Below, piece after piece: positions 52,701-62,200 of a stretch of DNA of 64,000 bases. Source of the DNA: Candida dubliniensis CD36 (taxonomy: Eukaryota; Ascomycota; Pichiomycetes; Serinales; Debaryomycetaceae); assembly GCF_000026945.1 (NCBI RefSeq), contig NC_012863.1, forward strand, positions 1,207,501-1,271,500, read 5' to 3'. The notes beneath the pieces are model-generated. The model searched no databases. It was not told the origin of the DNA and saw nothing but the letters and a program-made list of their open reading frames with translations. How positions within the stretch are numbered: position 1 is the first letter of the stretch; each line of letters begins with the position of its first letter. The translations under genes and the position numbers were made by a program.

Positions 52701-55700
52701 GAGAACAGATTAGCATTAATCTTTGAATTAGGGAAAATTGAGCAAAAGGAACGTATTAGGAAATGGAAAGCGTTTGAAAAAAAAGCTCAGGAGATACGAG
52801 ATGGTGCCGAAGTCAATATTGAAGACCAAATTAAGTTGTCAAATGTTCCTGCTCCCACACATAGCCCTGCCCCCGTACCTTCCAAGAAGACTTCAAGTGT
52901 TGCTGACGATTCTATCACTAGACCAGAAAGCCCTTCCAAAAGTGGATCCTCGGAATGTTTATTTACCAGTGGAGCTGGCTTGATAAAGAACAAACTTTTG
53001 AATAAAAGGAAACAGACAAAGACCAATATTCTGTCAGTAGCACCAGTGAGTGAGATAGAACCAGCAGATGCAAAATACACAATGGAAGAAGCAGAGGAAA
53101 GGATCGCAGAAGCTAGAGAAAGGTTATTTGAAAATTTTAGCAAGTCCTGGTGCAGGAAATTTAAGGTTTTTGAAGAGACCAAATCTCGAAAATGGAAAGA
53201 GAGAGCTGAAAACATTTGGGGTTCCCATGATATTAACGAAGTTATGAAAGAAAAATATGATATTGTTGAGTTTGATCATGGCAAACCTTTGACAGGAGCA
53301 ATATTAAGGGATGTTGATTTAACTTTGGATAAATTCAAATTAGGTGATGTTGACAAATTTTTGTATGACTACGCCAAACACCAACCAAAATTAACTTACT
53401 CGATTTTGTGTCCAATGTATCTTGAACTTAAAGCCAGGAAATTTTATATGATTTTGAAAGACTATCCACTTCCAGTAGCTTCATTCCCGCGAAGTAACGC
53501 ACCTTCATCACCAACGATTCATATTAAAACCAACTTGGTCATTAATGAAAAACTATTCACCAGAAAGGAGGAATTGAGATATATATATGTTCCATTTTCC
53601 CCTGCAGTCCCTGATGATGGTAAAGCTGACAATTTCTACTCTGTCAATATACCGAGAACATTGACGCCTGTTAAAGTTGCAGCTGATTTCCATTGTGACT
53701 TGAATACTGATAGATCTTGCACTATAAGTTGGTGTAAGTCTTATCAACCTGCTTTTTCGGCAATGGCAATGGCGTTTGATAACTTTACCAAGCCTGCGAT
53801 TGATGATAGTCCCATTGGATGGTGGGATAAGATTCCATTGATTGTTCATGGTAAATATCAATTCAATATTGCTAACGAATTATGTCTTCATATGAAGAGT
53901 GGGAGAAATCCTCATGAACTTATTGGAAAGAATGCAGGATTTGTATTTTGTTGGAAGAATAATGTTAAATTAGTGATTGATGGTACTATTAATAGTAAAG
54001 ATTTGGTGGTTCTTGAAAGTGATGATTTTATATTTGCCATTCCCAATTATTCAATTGAAGAGAAGAATGTATGGAGTTTATTCTACGATGATTTCGATGA
54101 TCCAGTTCCTGATATTGACTTGGAATCGAAGAAATTTAGTAAATATGTTATCAAGTTGTCGTCATCAGAAAGAGTGCGTTGGGTGTTGGGCATGCTTTTC
54201 GAAAGAAACAAATATCCAACACATAAATTCTCTGACGAGGAGTTAAGAGTGTCGACCTTTAAACCACACTATGAAGTTATGGTTACCAATCCAGCTAACG
54301 AATTTCATCCGGATTCTTACGAGGGATATCGTTCAGACTATGTCCACATGTCACTTTCCGTGATATCTCGAGCTAAGACAGGGGAGACAGACAATACTGC
54401 TTATTTTACTCCTTTGTCGTTCCATCACTTTTTCTACTGGTGGGATACTATGTTGCATTACTCTCCACCTCCTATCAAAAGAGGGAAATTATTTGAAATG
54501 GATCAAGTCAAAAAACCCAAGATAAAATTTGGCACACACATGTTTACAATGAAGTATCAACTAATCTTTAATCCAGTGACTATTTCCCATTTATACAGAC
54601 ATTCTACCAGTGACGTACCAAAGAAAAATAGCAGAGTTGCGTTTACTGGTTTGAAAGGAAGATTTGATGTTTGTGAAATTGATTTACATCAAAGAAAGGA
54701 ATTTGTTATCCATGAAAACAAGAAATTAAATCGAACCACAAAAATCAGACATTTGAAAATGAATCAAGCGGAAGTAAATATTGAAAATGCCGACGCCAGA
54801 ATTATTTATGCGTTATTCAATGATACTTCTGTGACTGGGAAATTGATGACGTATTTGAATGCTGATACACTGGACTCGTCAACTGATGGCTCACAATCTC
54901 TGGATTATCGTGGTTCATCATACCTGAGATGGCTTGAAAATGTGGAGATAAGTGATGGTGACTTTTCGTGGTATGATCCCAAGGATTTTATTGAGTTGGA
55001 AGTTAGGGAGCCATTATCTCCGTACCCGAAAACAAAAATATTGCCATTTTTTGCCACACCGAAATTTAGTTATTATAGGGAATTTACGTTGCAAAAAGAC
55101 GGTCCGTTCCCATTTGGTGGTGAGCGAATTCACGATTGCATTATGGATTTGGATAAGCCTGCTATAGTGCAGAGCCGGATTTTATTAGACCGTCTTCAGA
55201 CTTTGGAGGATGATTTAGCTCGAAATGAAGAAGCATTGCGTCGATTTAAACTTCAAAATGGACCTGAATTTCAGTATGATATTAAAATGACAGAACAAGA
55301 AATTTGCACTTTGAAAGAAAAAGTTGACGTAGTTCGTGCGGCATATAACGGTTTCACAGATGACGAGTTTGGTGGTTTGCCACTGTCTTCTGCCAAAAAT
55401 CTTACTGACGATAATGATAGTTCCAGTTGTTTACTGAAATCTAGTACTGGGTTATCGGCATATTCAAGTCACATAACACAAGATCAAATGCTGCAAGCAG
55501 CTGCTTTTGTTTCAATTGCCGAATTTCACAACCGATTTATCTTACATAATTTGACTTTGAAATGGGACGATAATATTTCTAAATATTTTATCAGTTACAT
55601 GAAACGAATAGCTGAGAGGAAAAGTCATATTTACTATATGACCAAATATGCAGTTGATTTAGTTGAGAAAGTGATGCAAGAAAGTGCAAAGGAAATAGAA

Positions 55701-57950
55701 CCTATACTGCAACCAAGAGAAAGAGTGTTTCAAAAATCTTTCAAACAAACCGACAATATTGTTGATTGCTTTGAAGATGATTTAGATGAAGTCAAGGATT
55801 CAGAGCGAGAAGCGCCTGAGTATAAATACCTTGTTAAATTGATACATCCACAGATCCAAATGATTAGTAAAAAAGCGCCTGATTCTTGTGTCTTGATCAG
55901 TTCGAAGGATCTTGAGCTTCGGATAGTGGATATTAATATGAAAGATAGAGTAAATATTTTGTCTGAAAATAATGAGATGACAGCGAGAATAGAAAGAAGA
56001 ACAGGAGTATTGTTTAGAGAAGAGCAATTATTTGTTTTACAAAGAGATGAAGTGGTTAGTAACGCCAAACTGAAATTTGCTAAAAATGGATACATGTCAG
56101 ACAAATATAATTGGCCACCATGGTTTGAATGTGAAGTATGCTATGATGGTTCATGGGCACACGAGTATTTGGTTTCAGAGAAAAATACCGTAGCTATAAT
56201 ACAAAAATCCCCCAATCAGTTGTTTATTAGTTCAGAGAAATTGGAGCAAGGAAACGAACTTGTTGTGTACCTCACAAAATATGTCATCAATGCGACATCG
56301 GCACAGTATTCGAGTATTTATTACGTCATTACAGGATTACTTCTTTCCAATGATAACAAAGAAAGCAACTATAACGGTCGTTTGCAACGGTTGATGGATT
56401 TGGCGGATACTTCTGATTTTGAAGGATTGGATGTTCGTGTACAAAACTTGCAACAAGGCATACGTGATTACCGAGAATTGTTATTTAATTTTGATCAAAA
56501 AGGTGCTGATTTAAATGAAGAACAAAAGAAATACTTGCATGTTCTTGAATTGGAAGTGGAAAGACTGAAATTGGAATTGATACTTATTATGAACGCGTTG
56601 CAAACGAGAATCAAGGCAACCTCACAATTGACTAGCAAATGTCTTCAAGTATTGGCAGATCAGGTGATTTGGCATATGCTTGACGATGACAGAGAACCAT
56701 TCATTGATTTTGCTTTGGCTAGCACTAGGTTTATTAAAAACGAAGTTGGAGATGGGTCTATTGTCAACATTCTTGAAATTGGCATGGTTCAAGGATTTAA
56801 TTTACAAAAGGGGGCTAAGTATCCTCAATTATTGGGTCCAAATATTAGCGATGAAAAGAAAAAATTGGATAGTTGCCACAAAGAAAAGCCAATAATAACG
56901 ATGTCTTGGACAATGTTAAATGCTGTTGGTGGAATTCCTATAATCAAAAATGCCAAGTTAGAGACCCAACCGTTGCAATTGGAGTTGGAATATGCTACAG
57001 CTAAAAAACTTGAAAGTTATTTGTTCCCCAAAGATGCATACACCGAAGATGATGATGAGAAAGAGGATGATGAATTTGATGACATATATGTCGATAATCA
57101 ACAAAACGGTATGTCAGATAGCACTAGTGATGTTGAATTGTCAAGTAACGATTCAGTCTTGTCTAGCAAAAACCCACTAAGGAGATTCATGTCGAAGAGG
57201 AATAGTAGACTGCCGAAGTCTTCATTTGATTCAGCAGTTAGTTCTCCACAGCAGTCGTTATCTTTAAATTCTGGAGTCACCAGAAGTTCCAATAGCTCGG
57301 CTTTAAGTTCAGATGAAGTATCGTTTGGTAGTGGTATCAAATTAAATCGACCACAACCACATGTTCCGCTGCAAAATAAAAAGCAACGAGATGAAGAAAA
57401 CGATGATGAGATAGATGTTATAATAGCACGATCTTTGAAATACAAATCGTTGATTGATATTGAGATTGCTAATTTTCAAATGATTATAAGTTTCTCAGCA
57501 CCTATTACTTTGCGTTTACTTGATGTTCATCGTTTGGTTATAAATATACCAACTTTAAGATATGTTAATAAAATCTGGTCAGCAAAGGAACTTACAGATC
57601 GGTTGAAAAAAGATATTATCAAGGTCATTTTACAACATAGTGGTAAGATATTAGGTAACAAGTTCAAAGCAAAGAAAAAGACAAAAACAAGTGAACCTTT
57701 GAAACAGATATCAAATTATTCCAAATACATGACGTTGGATGATTTACAGCAACATGGACGAGAACGAGACAGTTCCACGGTTGATCATGAACTACATCGG
57801 AAACCGAAAACCAGTCATAAATCCAGTTCAAGAATGTCTAGTATTGGTCGTGTTCTTTCACGTCAAAGTGTTAGCAATAATAATTCTACTTTTGAAAAGT
57901 ATTTGGATGATGTTGATGGATCTGATGAAGCTGCTACTGTTGACAAATAA
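49755..57950 (+). CDS. FMP27: Fmp27/Hobbit bridge-like lipid-transfer protein
   Basis: A giant protein of 2731 residues with an ATG at 49755. An N-terminal transmembrane anchor (residues 3-25) is followed by a very long beta-rich rod. Family marks are visible: the SW segment (SKSWCRKF, W1132), the GFWDK-type segment (GWWDKIPLIVHGKYQF, 1355-1370), and the WPPW segment (YNWPPWFECEVCYDGSW, W2120-W2123). A coiled-coil-like stretch lies at about 1805-1880, and the C terminus is Ser-rich and basic. These define the Fmp27/YPR117W/Hobbit/BLTP2 group, built of repeating beta-groove units. They bridge the ER and plasma membrane and carry bulk lipid. Size is close to the yeast proteins. No intron is needed. 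Confidence 0.93.
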   Translation: MFNIYWILTISITIYLIVLFLINLIPNVSIKYVGLFSLRGITITTKKSTIHISKISLRFNIFESNKDSGFKLVNLEIVDVRVIIKETAGTESPAPKMKLKAIENVSLAEKLHFKIPNSLYEYLLKTRVANRINIHVFRCTITHQEILQDHSIFLDYTRLNVNVEKDNSTRVTVILFNGLIQDKRDRLKKVNLLRNIEFYINCQTVTSCGTTRSNAVSIYLSDFKTSLSVGRLNVPLDLFVKSQSKKDVTNVDDDLADTKVIDVTKYKDFIKEFMLVYSTTEIRLEDLTLSHKSMRTNLSNFVLTLEKLEKDNGVTNLKFTWYLTSFKFYHIDTKCFELPSATFCYELCPIQFLTVAQSLLRHEKNPSETINFDFNLTLTNPVFDIYYDQQDIFLDILRDKMMKRRMNTMRKATGVQKKEEFLTKLSIASKILKAVFSKLVVVDTKVNLHLPEFGQTEIGKFNRLSKTNSIITVALLELILKVFTRNLDKKSNKFTLNTLIKMKNVKCEGTGNKFHFTKVNLLASYNMTQRNMSIKLSSKTLELVSANDLIFHIVRLFKNRQRIYFNKKFEEWKKMDGNNVCPWKQSEHMDSRPGTSFATDVSTNPEFIKLFEILPSFISSVKIDISSIVMDMVCKEGLPSHKLYDEKLGREVDLKDFRRGISLKIFDFSVTYKLARKHFEASVSLLKAFTLSEYASEYMEDFDKVTEVQVSESEISDLSSINSAESMSLNDDTPSEIDESNTKKIKTVLTVRDILVSNGGKLNEKDPDRLTLSIPEVDGRVDMFFVWCCFYAKTMLERFKPTVESSCTKDQIKVIRGPRKKLKIDVHLDSVALVIRLPRKVDVMIEIDRARLKNALVLKSADIVNCRLYVIDPSTKLWARLLIIKEPKFSIDFTKSIHDAYFGICTRSIRVSVPNRFLFYTVIDNFITFFKAIKQLLQNFRYFNWGIDEFGTIYPTQKKAIVFPRVNIKTAVLGLELRADPFENRLALIFELGKIEQKERIRKWKAFEKKAQEIRDGAEVNIEDQIKLSNVPAPTHSPAPVPSKKTSSVADDSITRPESPSKSGSSECLFTSGAGLIKNKLLNKRKQTKTNILSVAPVSEIEPADAKYTMEEAEERIAEARERLFENFSKSWCRKFKVFEETKSRKWKERAENIWGSHDINEVMKEKYDIVEFDHGKPLTGAILRDVDLTLDKFKLGDVDKFLYDYAKHQPKLTYSILCPMYLELKARKFYMILKDYPLPVASFPRSNAPSSPTIHIKTNLVINEKLFTRKEELRYIYVPFSPAVPDDGKADNFYSVNIPRTLTPVKVAADFHCDLNTDRSCTISWCKSYQPAFSAMAMAFDNFTKPAIDDSPIGWWDKIPLIVHGKYQFNIANELCLHMKSGRNPHELIGKNAGFVFCWKNNVKLVIDGTINSKDLVVLESDDFIFAIPNYSIEEKNVWSLFYDDFDDPVPDIDLESKKFSKYVIKLSSSERVRWVLGMLFERNKYPTHKFSDEELRVSTFKPHYEVMVTNPANEFHPDSYEGYRSDYVHMSLSVISRAKTGETDNTAYFTPLSFHHFFYWWDTMLHYSPPPIKRGKLFEMDQVKKPKIKFGTHMFTMKYQLIFNPVTISHLYRHSTSDVPKKNSRVAFTGLKGRFDVCEIDLHQRKEFVIHENKKLNRTTKIRHLKMNQAEVNIENADARIIYALFNDTSVTGKLMTYLNADTLDSSTDGSQSLDYRGSSYLRWLENVEISDGDFSWYDPKDFIELEVREPLSPYPKTKILPFFATPKFSYYREFTLQKDGPFPFGGERIHDCIMDLDKPAIVQSRILLDRLQTLEDDLARNEEALRRFKLQNGPEFQYDIKMTEQEICTLKEKVDVVRAAYNGFTDDEFGGLPLSSAKNLTDDNDSSSCLLKSSTGLSAYSSHITQDQMLQAAAFVSIAEFHNRFILHNLTLKWDDNISKYFISYMKRIAERKSHIYYMTKYAVDLVEKVMQESAKEIEPILQPRERVFQKSFKQTDNIVDCFEDDLDEVKDSEREAPEYKYLVKLIHPQIQMISKKAPDSCVLISSKDLELRIVDINMKDRVNILSENNEMTARIERRTGVLFREEQLFVLQRDEVVSNAKLKFAKNGYMSDKYNWPPWFECEVCYDGSWAHEYLVSEKNTVAIIQKSPNQLFISSEKLEQGNELVVYLTKYVINATSAQYSSIYYVITGLLLSNDNKESNYNGRLQRLMDLADTSDFEGLDVRVQNLQQGIRDYRELLFNFDQKGADLNEEQKKYLHVLELEVERLKLELILIMNALQTRIKATSQLTSKCLQVLADQVIWHMLDDDREPFIDFALASTRFIKNEVGDGSIVNILEIGMVQGFNLQKGAKYPQLLGPNISDEKKKLDSCHKEKPIITMSWTMLNAVGGIPIIKNAKLETQPLQLELEYATAKKLESYLFPKDAYTEDDDEKEDDEFDDIYVDNQQNGMSDSTSDVELSSNDSVLSSKNPLRRFMSKRNSRLPKSSFDSAVSSPQQSLSLNSGVTRSSNSSALSSDEVSFGSGIKLNRPQPHVPLQNKKQRDEENDDEIDVIIARSLKYKSLIDIEIANFQMIISFSAPITLRLLDVHRLVINIPTLRYVNKIWSAKELTDRLKKDIIKVILQHSGKILGNKFKAKKKTKTSEPLKQISNYSKYMTLDDLQQHGRERDSSTVDHELHRKPKTSHKSSSRMSSIGRVLSRQSVSNNNSTFEKYLDDVDGSDEAATVDK

Positions 57951-59019
57951 TTGGGTTATTTAGTCGGGTATTTATGTATATTTTATGTATTAATAACGAA
58001 GTACTGTATTATAATTTGAGTGGAGATATTGTAAACCGTGAAACTAGTTTTGAGTTTAGTATTTAGTTTAATACGCGGCTTATTCTCTTTCTTGTTGTCA
58101 CTTTGGTCGCCTCGCCTTAAGGTTTAGTACCATTTTACGTGTCCATAGCGGCAGTGACCGGCCACACCAAACAAAAAAAAAAAAATACGAAAACAAAAAT
58201 CAGCCGAAACAAAAAATTTCAAAACAAAACAAAACAAAACAAAACAAAACAAATTTTGTGAAAGGGACAACCAATAAATTGTCCCTTTACCCATACAAAA
58301 CTACTAGAACAAAAGACTTCATTACGTGGAAGAAATAATACAAAATTGAAATTGAAATCAAAAAAGAAGTTGTTACAAGTATCATTTTATCATCAATAAA
58401 AAGTTTTTAAATCATTTGATCTGAAAGAATTAGAGGATTTCCATATTATTAGGGTTCTAATCTTTTTCTTGTTGTCCAAAGCATTTTTGTTTTTTGATTA
58501 CATTTACAACAATTAATCACCACCCCACTCTACATACTACAAACAGTTTCTTACCACACCTACCACTACTGTTACTGTGTTTATCAAACTATTCAAGTGG
58601 ATGTTATTGCCCTTTATAATTCCCATTTAATTTCCACCAATAATTGTCAAACAAATTCTTCAGTCTTTATATTTTTTTGGTGCTTTTTGTGTGTGTGTGT
58701 GTGAACTTGTTAAATATTATAAAGGGGGTCAAAATTGAAGTCAAACCAAAATAATAGTTTAAACCAAACGAAACAAAACTAATAAAAAAAAAAAAAAACC
58801 CAAAACTACCATACAAAATAAATCTTAAATTGGATCCATTCTTTGGACATTAACATCTTTAATTATTATAGTATCCTATCTATTGATTTATAACTTCATC
58901 TGTCATTTTTTTTTTTCCTCTTCGCCAAGAACAGTCATAATTGTTCTTTGATTTTGTCAATTCCTTGTATACATTATTCAATCATTTGAATCACCACTAC
59001 TACCACCAACCTCATCATC
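57951..59019. promoter_or_regulatory. GYP2 upstream region
   Basis: A 1.07-kb spacer upstream of the Rab-GAP gene. It holds an (AAAAC) repeat at about 58220-58250, a perfect inverted repeat at 58261-58288, a (GT)n tract near 58689 and an A15 run near 58783. No gene is seen. Confidence 0.5.
58261..58288. promoter_or_regulatory. Perfect inverted repeat (10-bp arms, 8-nt spacer)
   Basis: AAAGGGACAA at 58261-58270 and its exact complement TTGTCCCTTT at 58279-58288 flank the spacer CCAATAAA. It lies about 730 bp before the GYP2 ATG and directly after the AAAAC repeat. It could be a dimeric factor site or an RNA hairpin; neither is shown. Confidence 0.6.
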
Positions 59020-61848
59020 ATGGCATTTTTTGATTCACTTAAAGACAAAGCTCTCAATACTTTGAATCAGGTACTATCTGCTAACAACAAAAACCACATG
59101 GTGTTGACCAAAGATCAATTGTTTTGTCAACAATACAATTTACCCGATAAAGAAGTCGTTATTTATGAATCAGCAGCCGAAATTAACATCACTTCAGCAT
59201 ATTCTCATGATAGTTATAAAAATAACAATGAACCATTTCCACAGGGAAGACTATATTTGACACCACATTTTTTAATTTTTAAAGATGCTTATGATAGGAA
59301 GAATTGCTCATTTACTATACATTTGTCCACAATTAAAAAAGTCGAAAGATTGGTATCAACCGATTATGGGTTTGCACTAAGCATTACTACATATAGTAAA
59401 TTGACAATAACATTGTATTTGGTAGGTATTAGATCTGAAAGTGAAAGATTTGCTCAAAATTTGACTATTAGTTTGAAAAAGAATTTATCCAATGTTGGGA
59501 AATTACAACCATTTATTCAAACTTGCTACTCGGAATATTTGTTATCTAAGAACAAAGTGTCAAGTGAAAAAGTGGAACATATGCCAGCAGGTGGATTAGG
59601 ATTGGTCTTTAAATTCCCTGGTAACCCTAAAGAATCTAAAGATAAAACAAAATTGAAAATGTGGTTTGATTTATTTCAAACTGATGGACGAAACTTGTCT
59701 TTGGTTAAAAAACCTTTGTTTTATAAACTTATTCGAGTAGGATTACCAAATAGATTAAGAGGAGAAATATGGGAATTGACTTGTGGGTCGATGTACTTAC
59801 GAATGGAGCATCAAGGAGAATATATTCAGTTATTAGAAGAAAATAAAGACAAGAAATCGTTTGCCATTGAAGAGATCGAAAAAGATTTGAATAGATCCTT
59901 ACCAGAATATGCTGCGTATCAATCACCAGAGGGTATTGAGAGGTTAAGAAGAGTCTTAACGGCCTATTCTTGGAAAAACCCTGATGTCGGGTATTGTCAA
60001 GCCATGAATATAGTTGTGGCCGCATTACTTATATATATGTCTGAAGAACAAGCATTTTGGGCATTGAATGTATTGTGTGACAGGATTGTGCCTGGGTATT
60101 ATTCGAAAACCATGTATGGGACTTTATTAGATCAAAAAGTGTTTGAATCATTGGTTCAGAATACCATGCCCATGCTTTGGGAACACATCACTAAAAATGA
60201 TATCCAATTGTCGGTTGTTTCCTTACCATGGTTTTTATCATTATACTTATCTTCAATGCCATTGGTTTTTGCATTCAGAATTCTTGATATATTTTTCATG
60301 CAAGGTCCGAAAACGTTATTTCAGGTTGCATTGGCCATTTTAAAACAAAATGGAGAAGAGCTTTTGCAAACTGAAGATGATGGTACATTCATATCTATAA
60401 TTAAAGATTATTTCCATACTTTAGACCAGTCGGCTCATCCTAATTCCCCCAACCACAAATATAGAACTGTGACTAAATTTCAAGAGCTCTTGGTTACTGC
60501 ATTTAAAGAGTTTTCCACAGTTAACGAGGATATGATCAATACTCATCGTAATAAACATCGGGATTCTATTTATCAAAACATTTCAACATTTGTCAAAAGA
60601 ACGGAAATTAGAAACTTGCCACGAACCAGCAATATTCCACCAGATACTTTAGATATATTGTATGACAGGTTTTATTCCCAAGTAGAAGTTTCCAATATAA
60701 CGAAAGGATCTGGATCCAGCTTTATGGATTTTAAAGCGTTTTTGAAATTTATGTCCGAAATCTGTGATTGGGTACAATTTGTTGATGCCAAAGACGAGAC
60801 TAATGAAAGGCATTTTTTGCGTCGTTTATTTAATAATTGGGATAGCGAGAAACAAGGTGTCTTGACTTTTTCAGATTTAGTTGTTGGATTAAATTCGTTA
60901 GTAGACGCTGATTTAATGGCATCCATGTCAAATTACTTTGAATTGTACGACACCAACCATAATGGGAAATTAAACAGTGAAGCGATTCTACAAATATCCG
61001 AAGATTTATTGTACATAACGAGTCCATGGAAAGAAGGTTATTTGTTGGATGAAATCACCAGATTGGCTGTTGAAAATGAAGTGGCAGAAGAAGTATTCAA
61101 AAATCAAGTTGCCAATGGTGATGGACTAACCATTGATTTGCCACAACATGTTGAAGTCAATCGTGAAAAAATCGAACAGCAACAAATTGAACGGTATTTA
61201 CGAGCTGCAAGCACATTTATTCAACGTGCATTTGAGTATGCTCAACCAGAGGATCAAGAATTGTTAATTAAGGATTTGGCAATTGATGAAAAACTTTCTC
61301 ACAATGCTGCATTAAATCCCAATACCCCAGTATATTTGAATCTACCAACATTTAGAATGGTTATACTAGCTGATGAAACTTATGAATTATTATTCAGTCA
61401 TACCTTAAGAGAGGCGACTCATCTCAATAGACCATTAGACTCAAGTTTCAATCCAATGCGTAATTTGCGTGATATGTTTGATGGATTGTTAGCCGATGGA
61501 AGGAAAGTTGCTAATAAAGTTAGATTACGTATGGATTCACGCGCTTCAAATCCTGGCGGTTCAAGTAGTGCCCTGGTTAAATCAAATAAGAGTACAAGTA
61601 AAACAGGTCCTTCTGATGAAGATGATGAACGTGATGATGATTTTGGTATGATTTCAATTGATGAACAAGATAAAGACTTGTTACTTGGTGCTGAAGCACA
61701 ATCACTTGTTGATCCAATTAAGAATGAAAGTGCAACTGCTAATACTCTTGAAAAATTTCATAGAGCAGAACTGGAAGCTAGAAACCATATACACAAGGAT
61801 GGAGTTAATGGTAACCATACTGAGAATTTGATCGAGTTTGAGCAATAA
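59020..61848 (+). CDS. GYP2: GRAM-TBC-EF-hand Rab GTPase-activating protein (Gyp2/Mdr1 type)
   Basis: A 942-residue protein with an ATG at 59020. An N-terminal GRAM domain (about 35-150, with GRLYLTPHFLIFKD) is followed by a TBC domain (about 240-460). The catalytic arginine finger lies in IEKDLNRSLPE (R292) and the glutamine finger in YCQAMN (Q327). Further C-terminal is an EF-hand loop DTNHNGKLNSEA (from D644) in a calmodulin-like region, then an acidic Ser-rich tail. This layout matches yeast Gyp2 (Mdr1), a GAP for the Rab Ypt6 and others in Golgi/endosome transport. Both catalytic fingers are intact, so activity is expected. Confidence 0.92.
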   Translation: MAFFDSLKDKALNTLNQVLSANNKNHMVLTKDQLFCQQYNLPDKEVVIYESAAEINITSAYSHDSYKNNNEPFPQGRLYLTPHFLIFKDAYDRKNCSFTIHLSTIKKVERLVSTDYGFALSITTYSKLTITLYLVGIRSESERFAQNLTISLKKNLSNVGKLQPFIQTCYSEYLLSKNKVSSEKVEHMPAGGLGLVFKFPGNPKESKDKTKLKMWFDLFQTDGRNLSLVKKPLFYKLIRVGLPNRLRGEIWELTCGSMYLRMEHQGEYIQLLEENKDKKSFAIEEIEKDLNRSLPEYAAYQSPEGIERLRRVLTAYSWKNPDVGYCQAMNIVVAALLIYMSEEQAFWALNVLCDRIVPGYYSKTMYGTLLDQKVFESLVQNTMPMLWEHITKNDIQLSVVSLPWFLSLYLSSMPLVFAFRILDIFFMQGPKTLFQVALAILKQNGEELLQTEDDGTFISIIKDYFHTLDQSAHPNSPNHKYRTVTKFQELLVTAFKEFSTVNEDMINTHRNKHRDSIYQNISTFVKRTEIRNLPRTSNIPPDTLDILYDRFYSQVEVSNITKGSGSSFMDFKAFLKFMSEICDWVQFVDAKDETNERHFLRRLFNNWDSEKQGVLTFSDLVVGLNSLVDADLMASMSNYFELYDTNHNGKLNSEAILQISEDLLYITSPWKEGYLLDEITRLAVENEVAEEVFKNQVANGDGLTIDLPQHVEVNREKIEQQQIERYLRAASTFIQRAFEYAQPEDQELLIKDLAIDEKLSHNAALNPNTPVYLNLPTFRMVILADETYELLFSHTLREATHLNRPLDSSFNPMRNLRDMFDGLLADGRKVANKVRLRMDSRASNPGGSSSALVKSNKSTSKTGPSDEDDERDDDFGMISIDEQDKDLLLGAEAQSLVDPIKNESATANTLEKFHRAELEARNHIHKDGVNGNHTENLIEFEQ

Positions 61849-62200
61849 ATGTAGCTTTTTTTAGTAGTTTTATTTTTTTAAAAAAAGGGGGGAACCAGAG
61901 TTGGAGTTGGAGTTGTTAGATATCAATTTATACAAATCGTACATACCATACTTAAATACTTCATTATTAATTGTATACTTCATTATTATTATTATTATTA
62001 TATTATACTATATATGTTTGTGCATATTGATGTATTTTATTTTTTGTAAAACAATTTGTTATTAATAATAAATCAGAGAATTCTATACTCAAAAAGAAAA
62101 GACAAAGAAGAAAAAGATAAATATTACTTTGTTAACACTTAGTTTTAACCAACAGAAACCATTCGACGGCACCCATCAAAAAATCATCACCTCAAAATTA
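61849..62200. other. Convergent 3' intergenic region
   Basis: A 352-bp spacer between the converging GYP2 and Ser/Gln-rich genes. It has a short G-rich patch (61884-61915) and ATT/TAT repeats (61980-62010). No gene is seen. Confidence 0.4.
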
